Assembly: GCA_051010195.1 (NCBI GenBank)
Contig: JBPCVV010000060.1
Span: forward strand, 19,521-83,520
Direction: 5' to 3'
DNA: 64,000 nucleotides
Source of the DNA: Anderseniella sp051010195
GTDB taxonomy: Bacteria > Pseudomonadota > Alphaproteobacteria > Rhizobiales > Aestuariivirgaceae
Shown here piece by piece: positions 1 through 8,728 of this stretch. Made by a program: the position numbers and the translations under genes. Every line of letters starts with the position of its first letter. The stretch's first letter is position 1. The notes beneath the pieces are model-generated. The model saw only the letters and a list, made by a program, of their open reading frames with translations. It ran no database searches and was not told the origin of the DNA.

Positions 1-746
1 AGGTGCTCGCCGTCCCTGTCACCGGTTGCCAGCAGGGCCTTGCATTCGGCTTCGGCAAACCGGAACTGCTGCAGCAGTGTTTCGGTATTGGCGTGATCAA
101 AATTATGCCTCGAATATTCCTGTTCCGCCTGCAGGAAAACGTCGCCATAAGTGACCAGGTCATCGCCGTCGCCACCGTTGAAATTCAGGTCGTAGACGTT
201 GTCGACGCCCTGCACATACATGGCCAGGCGTTCAAGGCCGTAGGTGAGCTCTCCTGAAACCGGCGCGCAATCCATGCCGCCGACCTGCTGGAAATAGGTG
301 AACTGCGAAACCTCCATGCCATCGCACCACACTTCCCACCCGAGCCCCCAGGCGCCCAATGTCGGACTTTCCCAATCATCCTCGACGAAGCGGATGTCGT
401 GGTTGTCGCGGTCAATGCCGATGGCGTAGAGCGACCCGAGGTACAGCTCCTGCAGGTCCGGCGGCGATGGTTTGAGGATCACCTGGTACTGGTAGTAGTG
501 CTGCAACCGGTTGGGGTTCTCACCGAAGCGGCCATCCTTGGGGCGGCGCGACGGCTGCACATAGGCGGCCTTCCACGGTTTGGGGCCGACCGAACGCAAG
601 GTGGTTGCCGGATGAAACGTGCCCGCGCCGACCTCCATGTCGTAGGGCTGCAGGATGACACAACCCTCGGCTGCCCAGTAAGTGTGCAGGGTGAGGATCA
701 GATCCTGGAAGGATTTTTGCGGATTAAGGCCGGAGGGCGCAGTCAT
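1..746 (-). CDS. glyQ: glycyl-tRNA synthetase alpha subunit (partial, C-terminus beyond window)
   Basis: Charges tRNA-Gly in the cytoplasm as the alpha part of the bacterial alpha2beta2 enzyme. The reverse strand reads open from an ATG at 746 to the window edge, about 248 codons without a stop, against roughly 300 for the family. Recognisable family blocks are GCVILQPYDMEVGAGT near residue 30, GRFGENPNRLQHYYQYQV near residue 70, and MDCAPVSGELTYGLERLAMY further on. The beta subunit gene glyS would be expected off the left edge. The 59-residue gene upstream runs in the same direction. Confidence 0.96.
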   Translation of the reverse strand, partial: MTAPSGLNPQKSFQDLILTLHTYWAAEGCVILQPYDMEVGAGTFHPATTLRSVGPKPWKAAYVQPSRRPKDGRFGENPNRLQHYYQYQVILKPSPPDLQELYLGSLYAIGIDRDNHDIRFVEDDWESPTLGAWGLGWEVWCDGMEVSQFTYFQQVGGMDCAPVSGELTYGLERLAMYVQGVDNVYDLNFNGGDGDDLVTYGDVFLQAEQEYSRHNFDHANTETLLQQFRFAEAECKALLATGDRDGEH

Positions 747-880
747 TTTTCTAAAGATTCTTTGAAGGGCCTCTGGATCGCCAGACGCGGTGAATCGCTG
801 GCCGGAACCTATTGCGCCGTCCAACCCCGGTCAAGCGGCCTGCCGCATGAAAACTGCGATGCGGATGCGAGCGTGACCGA

Positions 881-1060
881 TCAATCTTCCGGGTAATAAA
901 CTCCGGTTATCGGGTCCTGGCGCAAACGGCCCTTGCTGACGCGGTTCTGATCGTTAGTCTTTACCTTGACGGCCGATTTCGCCTGCAGGTTCGAAAGCGC
1001 GCGCGCCACAGTATAGGACATGGCAACACCAACGCCGGCCAGCAACAGTTTGTAGATCAT
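881..1060 (-). CDS. small conserved-looking protein, 59 aa, one N-terminal membrane or signal segment
   Basis: A short reading frame of 59 codons plus TGA. The N-terminus MIYKLLLAGVGVAMSYTVAR is hydrophobic and could be a membrane anchor or uncleaved signal. The rest is basic and polar and ends in GVYYPED. A good Shine-Dalgarno (GGAGG, about 12 bases upstream) precedes the ATG. It sits between sppA and glyQ on the same strand, so it is probably co-transcribed with them. I do not recognise a named family. The leader, the charged C-terminus and the conserved setting make a real gene likely. Confidence 0.65.
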   Translation of the reverse strand: MIYKLLLAGVGVAMSYTVARALSNLQAKSAVKVKTNDQNRVSKGRLRQDPITGVYYPED

Positions 1061-1103
1061 CTCGTTTTCATTCCTCCAAACAGGCCCCTACCCGTTTCAA
1101 ACC

Positions 1104-2003
1104 TCATAAGCCGTAACGAGACCACAAAGCGCGCTCTTCCGCAAGCGCCAGAGCGCTGGACGCGACTCCTTGTCCAGCCGCACTGGCGGCACTGTCGAGT
1201 GACGATCCGCCACCCGGCAACAGCAGTTTGCGAACCGAAAACCCGCTCTTCGGCTCAACGGTCTTGATGATGACGTCTTCGCCGAACTTTTCCTGCAGGA
1301 TTTCATGCATGCTGCCGAGGCCGTCCACGAGACCGCGCTCCAGCGCCTTTTCCCCGGCCCAGAACAGGCCGGAGAACAGTTCATCCTCCTTGCCCTTGAG
1401 TTGCGCCTGACGGCGTGAACGCACGATATCCTTGAACGCTTCGTGCACATCGAGCTGAAGCGACTTCAGGTGAGCGACATCTTGCTTCTTTTCCGGCAGG
1501 AACGGGTCCAACACGGATTTATTGGTTCCCGCCGTGTATACGCGGCGTTCCACACCGAGTTTCTTGATCGCGGCCTGAAAACCGAAACCCGCCGATATGA
1601 CACCGATCGAGCCCACTACTGAGCTGCGGTCGGCGTAAATCTCGTCGCCGGCCACGGCCAGCAGATACCCACCCGATGCAGCGACGTCTTCGCAAAAAAC
1701 CAACACGGTGACGTCATGCTTTTTGGCCAGCTGGCGTATGCGGTTGAAGATCAGCGTCGACTGTACCGGGGACCCGCCGGGAGAATTGATCGACAAAGCC
1801 AGCGCCGACAGGCCGGGAATGGCAAATGCCTGCTCCAGTGTCTCTTCAATGCCGGCCATGGAAAGCGTCGGGCTCATGGGGGCGGGCATGCCGATGGCGC
1901 CGCGCAAACGGACGTGGGCAACAAACTTGCGCTTGCCGCGCAGCAGCCTTGTCAGCCATCCGGCCTTCTTTTTCTTCTTCTTGTTCGATATGCGTGAGAC
2001 CAT
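1104..2003 (-). CDS. sppA: SppA-type S49 family signal peptide peptidase
   Basis: Serine/lysine-dyad membrane protease of the S49 family, which degrades cleaved signal peptides. The serine lies in DVAASGGYLLAVAGDEIYAD, followed by SVVGSIGVISAGFGF, and the candidate lysine is in YTAGTNKSVLDPF. Length is 299 residues, as in short (single-domain) SppA. The start chosen is the ATG at 2003 (MVSRISNKKKKKK), which has AAGGGCAG upstream; an in-frame extension to 2057 is less likely. The N-terminus carries a very basic lysine run, and there is no strong hydrophobic anchor before about residue 30, so the mode of membrane attachment is unclear. Confidence 0.9.
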   Translation of the reverse strand: MVSRISNKKKKKKAGWLTRLLRGKRKFVAHVRLRGAIGMPAPMSPTLSMAGIEETLEQAFAIPGLSALALSINSPGGSPVQSTLIFNRIRQLAKKHDVTVLVFCEDVAASGGYLLAVAGDEIYADRSSVVGSIGVISAGFGFQAAIKKLGVERRVYTAGTNKSVLDPFLPEKKQDVAHLKSLQLDVHEAFKDIVRSRRQAQLKGKEDELFSGLFWAGEKALERGLVDGLGSMHEILQEKFGEDVIIKTVEPKSGFSVRKLLLPGGGSSLDSAASAAGQGVASSALALAEERALWSRYGL

Positions 2004-2103
2004 TGTGGTGCTGCCCTTATCGATTAATGAGACATAAGCTTGGGCCGGAGGCCGCACTCTACATGGTGCACCGCTTACAGAACCTCAAGGGAACACTGAA
2101 AAC

Positions 2104-2949
2104 TCACCCGAATTCAAGGCCTTCGCCGGCCCGCAGCACAGCGTCCACCTCATCAACAAAGGCGTCGGATCCGGCTTCATGCAGGACCAGTCCCGGCAAC
2201 AACTGCAGCGGCGCCTTTGAGCCTTTCGTGCCGCGCACGATGATGCGTGAGGCGGCGTCGTCTCGATGCGCACGCAGCGGCAGGACGGTCAGTCCGCCCA
2301 GTCTCGCCGCCATTGCCGACAGCAGTGTGAGCAGCGAGGATGCCGGGTGAATGATTGACACGGTTCCCCTGGGTTTAACCGCAATGGCCATAACCTTGAC
2401 CCAGTTGTCCAGTTCCCCGGCCTTCAGCATGTGAGCCTGTGCGCGCAGCGCATCAGCAGGCGCCTGAACGGTGTTGTCCACGAAAAATGGCGGGTTTGCA
2501 TAGGCGTGCGAAACGCTGCCCGGTGTCGGCCAGTCCACTTGATCATGGCGCATGGAATCGCACAGATCACCTTTGAGCACCATGACACGCTCGTGCAACT
2601 CGTTGCGTTTGAAGTTTTCCTCCGCGATCAGCGCATACCGCGAGGCAATCTCAACACCGGTAATGATGGTGCCCGGCACCCGCGTCGCCAGGCAGGCGGC
2701 CGCAACCCCTGTTCCGATTCCGGCTTCAAACAGCGTATCCCCATCCGATGCCGGCACAGAGGCTGCCAGCAGGACAGCATCAATTCCGGCGCGATAGCCC
2801 TTTTCCGGCTGCAGTATCTTAAGTTTCCCGCCCAGAAAAGCGTCGTCCGACAGGCCGGGCTTGGCCGCCTGGCTGTCAGCGGGCCCACCTTGAAACGCAT
2901 CTTCCATTACAGCCTCTTCCGCCTTTTTCATCAGCGCTCGTTCAGACAT
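2104..2949 (-). CDS. TrmN6-like SAM-dependent methyltransferase (tRNA1(Val) A37 type)
   Basis: Class I methyltransferase of the YfiC/TrmN6 group, predicted to make N6-methyladenine in tRNA. The SAM-binding motif FEAGIGTGVAAACLATR and the amino-methyltransferase signature ANPPFF are both present. The family's N-terminal GGKLKILQPEKGYRAGIDAVLL block is recognisable. The ATG at 2949 lies two bases after the stop of the DUF2007 gene, which suggests translational coupling; a TTG at 2955 is also in frame. Length 281 residues. The exact RNA substrate is inferred from family resemblance only. Confidence 0.82.
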   Translation of the reverse strand: MSERALMKKAEEAVMEDAFQGGPADSQAAKPGLSDDAFLGGKLKILQPEKGYRAGIDAVLLAASVPASDGDTLFEAGIGTGVAAACLATRVPGTIITGVEIASRYALIAEENFKRNELHERVMVLKGDLCDSMRHDQVDWPTPGSVSHAYANPPFFVDNTVQAPADALRAQAHMLKAGELDNWVKVMAIAVKPRGTVSIIHPASSLLTLLSAMAARLGGLTVLPLRAHRDDAASRIIVRGTKGSKAPLQLLPGLVLHEAGSDAFVDEVDAVLRAGEGLEFG

Positions 2950-2951
2950 AA

Positions 2952-3176
2952 TCAATCATCCGCCAAATGCTTGCGCAAGCCTGCTTCGTTCAGCAGTCTG
3001 CGCGCGCGTATCTCATTATCCTCATCGATCATCACCCGGCGCGGAAACGCGCCAATGGATCCTTCCAGCACACTCATATGTCCGTCAAATACTTCCGCAT
3101 TCAGGCCTTCCTGGCCAAGCAGATCAACAACATACGAAACAAGTACAACATCATTGGATCGCAGTAACTCACGCAT
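2952..3176 (-). CDS. DUF2007 family small protein
   Basis: A 74-residue cytoplasmic protein resembling DUF2007, a small ferredoxin-like fold often labelled a putative signal-transducing protein. The pattern is an N-terminal strand-helix (LLRSNDVVLVSYVVDLLGQEGL), a central AEVFDGHMS and a C-terminal RRVMIDEDNEIRARRLL. It is the first gene of a minus-strand run with the TrmN6-like methyltransferase, and its TGA lies just before that gene's ATG. No biochemical role is known to me for the family. Confidence 0.8.
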   Translation of the reverse strand: MRELLRSNDVVLVSYVVDLLGQEGLNAEVFDGHMSVLEGSIGAFPRRVMIDEDNEIRARRLLNEAGLRKHLADD

Positions 3177-3493
3177 GGATTGCAGATTACCTTTTTGCAG
3201 TTAACAAAATGGTCTTGTGGTCGTCGTAAAATCAGGACCTGTTAATTTTTGTCTGTCCTGCAATAGTATATTTTGACTTTAACCAGCTGAAAAATCGAAG
3301 CGCGGGCACAATATCCGGTATTGCGACGTGCCGCCGACACTGGCAAGACCTCCTTCAAACACAGCCGCATACAATCTCCTTTTACCTATCCTAGTTCAAC
3401 GCGACGCATGCGGCCATAGTGCTCTTGCTGGCGGCCTGTGCGCCGCTTATGTTCTGTCATGTAGACAACAAAGACAGCCGTGGAGTTTTCCCC
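3177..3493. other. intergenic region, divergent promoters presumed
   Basis: About 317 bases between the divergent DUF2007 gene and ispB. It is visibly more AT-rich at 3190-3300 than its flanks, as expected for promoters facing both ways. I could not fix a -35/-10 pair with confidence. An in-frame upstream extension of ispB from 3419 happens to encode a lipobox-like LLLAACAP, which I treat as chance. Confidence 0.4.
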
Positions 3494-4510
3494 GTGGGAG
3501 TGGTGGTTCCGTTAAGTGCAGCAGAAGCCAAGGATGCAAGCCTGTCTCCTTTGCTCGATCTGGTGACAAACGACATGGAGAAGGTCAATACCCAGATCCT
3601 GTCGCATGCCCAGTCCCATGTGGAGTTGATTCCCGAACTTGCACAGCACCTGATAGATTCCGGCGGCAAGCGGTTGCGCCCGATGCTGACCATTGCGGCT
3701 GCACGCATGTGCGGCTACGACGGACATCATCATATCGACTTGGCCACTGCGGTTGAGTTTATGCACACGGCAACTCTGCTGCACGATGACGTGGTCGACG
3801 AAAGCGATCTCAGGCGCGGACGGAGAACTGCGCGGTTGATCTGGGGAAACCAGGCGAGCGTCCTGGTGGGCGACTACTTGCTGGGCCAGGCGTTCCGGAT
3901 CATGGTCACGACAGGATCGCTTGAAGCGCTGAAGGTTCTGGCAGACGCAGCCGCCGTCATCGCCGAAGGCGAAGTTATGCAACTGGCGGCAGCACATAAC
4001 ACCTCCACGACGGAAGATGCCTATCTCAAGGTCATCAACGCCAAGACCGCCGCGCTGTTTTCTGCAGCAGCGGAGGTTGGCGCCATCATCGCCGGACGCA
4101 ATGACGCAGAACGCGAAGCGCTTGAATCCTATGGCCGCAATCTCGGCGTTGCTTTCCAGCTTGTTGACGATGCGCTGGATTATTCCGGCAAACAGGCGCA
4201 ACTGGGCAAAAGTGTCGGAGACGATTTCCGCGAAGGCAAGATCACATTGCCGGTGGTGCTGTCATACCGGCGTGGTGATACCAAGCAGCGTGAATTCTGG
4301 AAGCGCGTGATGGAAGACGGCGACCAGCGCGACGGCGACCTGGAGACCGCCATTGGGCTGATGGTGCAACATGATGCGCTTGAGGCTACCGTCGAGCGCG
4401 CCCGCCACTATGGCGCCATCGCCCGCGATGCGATGGAGATATTCCCCGAGAGCAGCTACAAATCCGCCCTGGTGGATGCGATCCGGTTCTCGGTGGCCCG
4501 GGCGCACTAG
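3494..4510 (+). CDS. ispB: polyprenyl (octaprenyl/decaprenyl) diphosphate synthase
   Basis: Long-chain trans-prenyltransferase that adds isopentenyl diphosphate units to make the ubiquinone side chain. Both aspartate-rich motifs are present: LLHDDVVDESD (first DDxxD) and LVDDALDYSG (second). GGKRLRPMLTIAAA is the usual N-terminal block. The GTG at 3494 is chosen because the resulting N-terminus VGVVVPLS closely matches alphaproteobacterial homologues, giving 338 residues. An upstream in-frame ATG-like start at 3419 would add 25 residues unlike the family. Its 3' end is six bases from the convergent ispE. The chain length made cannot be read from sequence. Confidence 0.92.
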   Translation: MGVVVPLSAAEAKDASLSPLLDLVTNDMEKVNTQILSHAQSHVELIPELAQHLIDSGGKRLRPMLTIAAARMCGYDGHHHIDLATAVEFMHTATLLHDDVVDESDLRRGRRTARLIWGNQASVLVGDYLLGQAFRIMVTTGSLEALKVLADAAAVIAEGEVMQLAAAHNTSTTEDAYLKVINAKTAALFSAAAEVGAIIAGRNDAEREALESYGRNLGVAFQLVDDALDYSGKQAQLGKSVGDDFREGKITLPVVLSYRRGDTKQREFWKRVMEDGDQRDGDLETAIGLMVQHDALEATVERARHYGAIARDAMEIFPESSYKSALVDAIRFSVARAH

Positions 4511-4516
4511 GCGAGA

Positions 4517-5389
4517 TCAGGCAAGCGCCGAGAACGTCACCCACCATTCGGGCCATTGTTTTGCCAGCGTCGTCGCCGCCTCGGCCGCACCGTCTGCATC
4601 GTCAAACAGTGCGAAGCACGTCGCACCTGAACCGCTCATCCGCGACAGCCGGCATCTGGGCAACTGGCCGAGAGCACCCAGTACCTCGCCGATGAGGGGC
4701 TCCAGACGGCACGCCGCCGGTTCCAGGTCATTGCGGCAACCGGCCAGCCAGGCAAGCGTGGAACCACTGTCTCCCGCATCGCCAAACCGGTCCGGAATAC
4801 CGGAATTGGCCGTACTACCGGGCGCCAGGCCCAGGTCCCTGAAAATCCCGGCGGTCGACACACCTACCAGCGGATTGGCCAGAACCGCATGAAGCGACGG
4901 GGCATGGGTCCAGTTGTCGATGATCTCGCCGACGCCCCGCATCCGGCAGGCCCTGGAGGCGAGGCAGACCGGCACATCGGCGCCCAGTTGCAGTGCGATG
5001 TCATGCAGGTCGTGCCGATCCACTGCCAGGCCGTTAAGGCGGATAATCGCGCGAAGCGCAGCAGCGCCGTCGGCAGAGCCTCCACCGATACCCGACGCAA
5101 CCGGCAACGCCTTGTGCAGGTTCATGGCGCAGGGGCGAACCTCATCCGGATACCGGGCCTGCAAAGCAGCGTATGCCTTGAGGACCAGGTTTCCGGCATC
5201 GGTTTCCAGGCCTTGCGAAAAGGGCCCGGATACGGTGAGCGAAGTTTCACCGGCAAATGATACGTTCAACTCATCACCTGCCTGAGTTGCAAACATCACA
5301 GCGCTGTCAAGCAGATGGTAGCCGTCTTCGCGCTTGCCGGTAACGTGCAAGGCAAGATTGACTTTCGCGGCGGCGAACTCGGTAATCAT
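4517..5389 (-). CDS. ispE: 4-diphosphocytidyl-2-C-methyl-D-erythritol kinase
   Basis: GHMP kinase that phosphorylates CDP-methylerythritol in the MEP route to isopentenyl diphosphate. The N-terminus AAAKVNLALHVTGKREDGYH is characteristic. The ATP-binding glycine loop reads LPVASGIGGGSADGAAAL, and a late RMSGSGATCFALF block matches GHMP motif 3. Length 290 residues is normal. It lies directly after the TPR gene on the same strand (21-base gap) and faces ispB, which uses the pathway's product. Confidence 0.95.
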   Translation of the reverse strand: MITEFAAAKVNLALHVTGKREDGYHLLDSAVMFATQAGDELNVSFAGETSLTVSGPFSQGLETDAGNLVLKAYAALQARYPDEVRPCAMNLHKALPVASGIGGGSADGAAALRAIIRLNGLAVDRHDLHDIALQLGADVPVCLASRACRMRGVGEIIDNWTHAPSLHAVLANPLVGVSTAGIFRDLGLAPGSTANSGIPDRFGDAGDSGSTLAWLAGCRNDLEPAACRLEPLIGEVLGALGQLPRCRLSRMSGSGATCFALFDDADGAAEAATTLAKQWPEWWVTFSALA

Positions 5390-5410
5390 CGCAGTACCAC
5401 AAAGACCGGG

Positions 5411-7168
5411 TCAGGACTTGTTGGGTTTTTCAGTACCTGAAGCAGTCGGCGCAGAAGCGGGTTCCAGGTCAGGCAGGCCTTCCTTTAGCTTCTTGCGGAT
5501 CTCGGCCGCGTTTTCGTCAGTGGGATTTGAATCAAGCGCATACTGCCACTGAAACTTTGCTTCCAGCTTGCGACCGACCCGCCACAGGGCATCGCCCAGA
5601 TGATCATTGATCACCGCGTCTTCGGGGCGCAGGCCTGCCGCCCGTTCGAGCAGTTTTGCGGCCTCTTCGTACCGTCCCAACTGGTAATGCCCCCAACCCA
5701 GGCTATCAACGATGTAACCATCGTTGGGGCGCAGTGAAACGGCCTTTTCGACCATTTCAAACGCCTCGGTCAGGTTGATGCGCTTTTCAATCAGGGAGTA
5801 ACCGAGATAATTGAGGACAGAAGCCTGTTCGGGCTGGAACCGTAATGCCCTGCGGAAGTCCGGCTCGGCATTTTCCCAACGCCCGGCGCGCTCATAGGCA
5901 ATGCCGCGGAAATAATACACCGACCAGTTCTTGGCTCCCGGCTCATCGACCCGCGCCAGCGCCTGGGTATAGGCATCGGCAGCATCAAGCCATTTTTCGT
6001 TCAGGCGGTACAGGTTGCCGAGTGACAACAGGGCGTTGTAGTTCTCCGGTTCGCGGGCAATGAGTGACTTCAGCACCTTTACCGCATCATCGAACCGGTT
6101 CAACTGGTTGAGATTGGTGGCGGTCTGAATGTCCGCGCTTGAGCGCAACGGCGAATCCGCTTCTATCCTGTCATACGCGGCGATCGCCTGTTCATGCAGT
6201 TTCATCTGGGTATAGACTTCGCCGAGCAGGGTCTGTCCTTCGGGAAATTCCTGGTGACTGGACAGCGCAAGCCGGGAATAGACCAGTGCTATATCAATGG
6301 AACGCTCATCGGTGAGCGCACCGGCAATGGAATACAGGGCTTCGGCCGCTCCGCCAGCGGCAGAGTTTATGAACGGTTCGGCCTGTTTGCCGGCTTTCAG
6401 GTCGTCCAGCGCGCTGCGCACCAGCGGATTGTCCTGTGTCGCTCTCAGAAACAGCTCGTATATCTTGACCGCCTGGTCCTTGCGCCCGGTGCGTTCCAGG
6501 TAATTGCCATATGCCTGAACAACACGCAGCGATGTACCGGCTTTCTCATAGGCCGACTTGTAGAACACCTCTGCACGGTTGCGGTTTTCAACCATGTCGG
6601 CAATCAGCCCCGCATGGAACAGCCGGAAATTCTCAAATGCCTGATTGCGTTTCAGCTTGTCGAGCTCGGTCAGGGCACTCTTGAGATTGTTTTCCGAAGC
6701 GTAAGACCATCCGGTCAGCAACGCCGCTGACAACTCGCCGATGGGCGTGTAGGCCGATTTCTGAAAGTACTGGCGGGCCAGCGCGCCTTTGCCGCCGCGC
6801 ATTGCTTTCAGGCCCAGCACCAGCAGCGACAACCTGTGCTGGTCGTTGAACTGAAGCACCCGTTCCGCGAACTTCTCCGCAGAAGCAATATTACCGGACG
6901 ACACTTCCAGCGTAAAAGCGCGTTCGATCAACAGTGGATTGTTGGGATCGCTTTCCAGGGCGCGGGCGATATAGCGCGCGGCGATGCCGGTATCGCGCTG
7001 ACGGCTGGCAAACCGGCCGGCGAGATAGCTGCCGGATGGAGAGGCTTCGTCAATGCGCAACGCCGCGTACGGGTCGACGCCTTGCGATTGCGCTGCCATA
7101 CCCGGAACAACCAGCATCGAACTTGCCAACGCAAATGCCGCACTCAAAGTCCTGATGGTCAATTTCAT
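5411..7168 (-). CDS. secreted tetratricopeptide-repeat protein, 585 aa
   Basis: Begins with a Sec signal peptide (MKLTIRTLSAAFALASSMLV, cleavage probably after GMAAQ near residue 27), so the protein is periplasmic or outer-membrane associated. The rest is a solenoid of TPR-like helix pairs. Clear units include AADAYTQALARVDEPGAKNW, AEPDFRRALRFQPEQASVL and AAKLLERAAGLRPEDAVIND, the last two having the usual family spacing. The C-terminus is Pro/Ala-rich. TPR proteins of this type sit beside ispE in many alphaproteobacteria, but the partner is unknown. Divergent from the lytic transglycosylase. Confidence 0.85.
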   Translation of the reverse strand: MKLTIRTLSAAFALASSMLVVPGMAAQSQGVDPYAALRIDEASPSGSYLAGRFASRQRDTGIAARYIARALESDPNNPLLIERAFTLEVSSGNIASAEKFAERVLQFNDQHRLSLLVLGLKAMRGGKGALARQYFQKSAYTPIGELSAALLTGWSYASENNLKSALTELDKLKRNQAFENFRLFHAGLIADMVENRNRAEVFYKSAYEKAGTSLRVVQAYGNYLERTGRKDQAVKIYELFLRATQDNPLVRSALDDLKAGKQAEPFINSAAGGAAEALYSIAGALTDERSIDIALVYSRLALSSHQEFPEGQTLLGEVYTQMKLHEQAIAAYDRIEADSPLRSSADIQTATNLNQLNRFDDAVKVLKSLIAREPENYNALLSLGNLYRLNEKWLDAADAYTQALARVDEPGAKNWSVYYFRGIAYERAGRWENAEPDFRRALRFQPEQASVLNYLGYSLIEKRINLTEAFEMVEKAVSLRPNDGYIVDSLGWGHYQLGRYEEAAKLLERAAGLRPEDAVINDHLGDALWRVGRKLEAKFQWQYALDSNPTDENAAEIRKKLKEGLPDLEPASAPTASGTEKPNKS

Positions 7169-7308
7169 GATTGGCCTGTCCGATCTTCGGAAAAAATTGT
7201 TCGCGCTGTGAAAGCTGCCGCTGAAAGACCGCGAAACTATAGCGCATCACTGATACAGTGCAATGTGATGGTTTTTGGACCGAACTGCAAGCTACACACA
7301 GTCACAGA

Positions 7309-7320
7309 TGCAATATTGCA
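7309..7320. promoter_or_regulatory. 12-bp perfect palindrome in a divergent promoter region
   Basis: TGCAATATTGCA is a perfect palindrome lying 113 bases upstream of the lytic transglycosylase start and 140 bases from the TPR gene start. Its position between divergent genes fits an operator, but I cannot name the regulator. Confidence 0.3.
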
Positions 7321-7432
7321 ACCGTTGATGAGTACAACCAAATAATTCAGCAAAACTGGGCCGGTTGCCATGACTGCAGATTCTGCTGTGAGCGTCTTGA
7401 AAGAGCACTCCGCCATCCGCATCATATCACAC

Positions 7433-8728
7433 ATGATGAAACAACTGATTCGAAATCACAGGCGGCATCGTCTGGCCGGTGCCGCCCTTGTCTGCACAAT
7501 CTCGATCCTGGCCGGCTCCATGCCGGGCAGCGCACTCGATGTATCAGCGAGTTACCGGAAAAATGCGCAAAAAGCCTTCGACAGGTTCCTGCAGGACCTG
7601 TGGCCGGAGGCCGAGCAGCGGGGTATTTCGCGCCGGGTGTTCGATGCATCGGTAAAACGCATTTCCCTGCAGTGGAAAATCCCCGATCTTGCGCCGCCGA
7701 AGATTGCGGGCGAACAACCTGCCGCGTCACGCAAGCGCCAGGCGGAATTCGGTTCGCCGGGCAGGTATTTCAGGGAAAAATCCCTCGACCAGCTGGCCCG
7801 GATCGGACGCAGGAATATCAAGAAGTATGCGTCCGCCTTCGCGCGGATCGAACAGACGACCGGGGTTCCAAGGCAGGTTGTCGCAGCCATTTGGGGACGG
7901 GAAACGGCGTTTTCCGGCGCAAAGATACCGCACAATGCCATGTCGGTGCTGGCAACCCAGGCCTTCCTCGGGCGCAGGCCGGATTTCTTCCGCCCCGAAC
8001 TTCTGGCCATCATGGAAATTGCGCAACGCGGCGTGGTGCCCATGTCGCAACTGAAAAGCTCCTGGGCAGGCGCCATGGGCCATACCCAGATGCTGCCGGG
8101 GCTCTACCTGAAATATGCCAGTGACGGTGATGGCGATGGCAAGTCGGACATCTGGAATTCAATTCCCGACGCGCTGGCCACCACGGCGGCCTTTCTGAAG
8201 GCAAGCGGCTGGAAGCCGGGCTTGAGCTGGGCATATGAGGTCGAACAGTCAGCCGCATTGGACTGCACGCTGGAAGGTCCTGATGAAGGCCGGCTGGTGG
8301 CGGACTGGGTCGCCGCGGGAGCCAAACGGGTGGCCAGTCGCAAGTGGCCGGCGCGGCTGAACAGTGTCAAAAGCTATGTCATCATGCCGGCCGGCCGGTT
8401 TGGTCCGGCCTTCATTGCAACCGACAACTACTATGCCATCAAGAACTACAATGAATCCGATCTGTACGTGCTCTATGTGGGCAACCTGGCAGACCGGATT
8501 TCAGGCGGCGGGGCCTTCAAGACACCATGGCGCAAGGTTGACACTTTCACCCGTCCGGCCATGAAGAAGGTTCAGTCCAGGATGGTCGCGCTTGGCTACA
8601 ATGTCGGAGACAGTATTGATGGATTGATCGGATTCAGAACCCGCACCGCCACCGGCATGCACCAAAAAAGACTGGGCATGGCGGTGGATTGCTGGCCAAA
8701 CAGGCCGTTTATTGCGCGGTTGAAGTAA
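7433..8728 (+). CDS. MltB-family lytic murein transglycosylase
   Basis: Cleaves the MurNAc-GlcNAc bond of peptidoglycan with anhydro product formation. After a signal segment (RHRLAGAALVCTISILAGS) comes an SLT_2/MltB domain. The catalytic glutamate is in AIWGRETAFSG, about residue 157. AGAMGHTQMLPGLYLKYASD followed by DGDGKSDIWNSIPDAL is the family's substrate-groove and calcium-like loop block. The C-terminus (MKKVQSRMVALGYN to RTATGMHQKRLG) is a short peptidoglycan-binding domain. The start is the ATG pair at 7433/7436; longer in-frame starts from 7370 put the signal too far in. Length 431 residues. Confidence 0.9.
   Translation: MMKQLIRNHRRHRLAGAALVCTISILAGSMPGSALDVSASYRKNAQKAFDRFLQDLWPEAEQRGISRRVFDASVKRISLQWKIPDLAPPKIAGEQPAASRKRQAEFGSPGRYFREKSLDQLARIGRRNIKKYASAFARIEQTTGVPRQVVAAIWGRETAFSGAKIPHNAMSVLATQAFLGRRPDFFRPELLAIMEIAQRGVVPMSQLKSSWAGAMGHTQMLPGLYLKYASDGDGDGKSDIWNSIPDALATTAAFLKASGWKPGLSWAYEVEQSAALDCTLEGPDEGRLVADWVAAGAKRVASRKWPARLNSVKSYVIMPAGRFGPAFIATDNYYAIKNYNESDLYVLYVGNLADRISGGGAFKTPWRKVDTFTRPAMKKVQSRMVALGYNVGDSIDGLIGFRTRTATGMHQKRLGMAVDCWPNRPFIARLK

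Noticed and set aside
3419..3493. Lipobox-like start (LLLAACAP) in frame with ispB
   Set aside because: Prenyl diphosphate synthases are cytoplasmic and the family N-terminus starts at the GTG at 3494; the match is probably chance.
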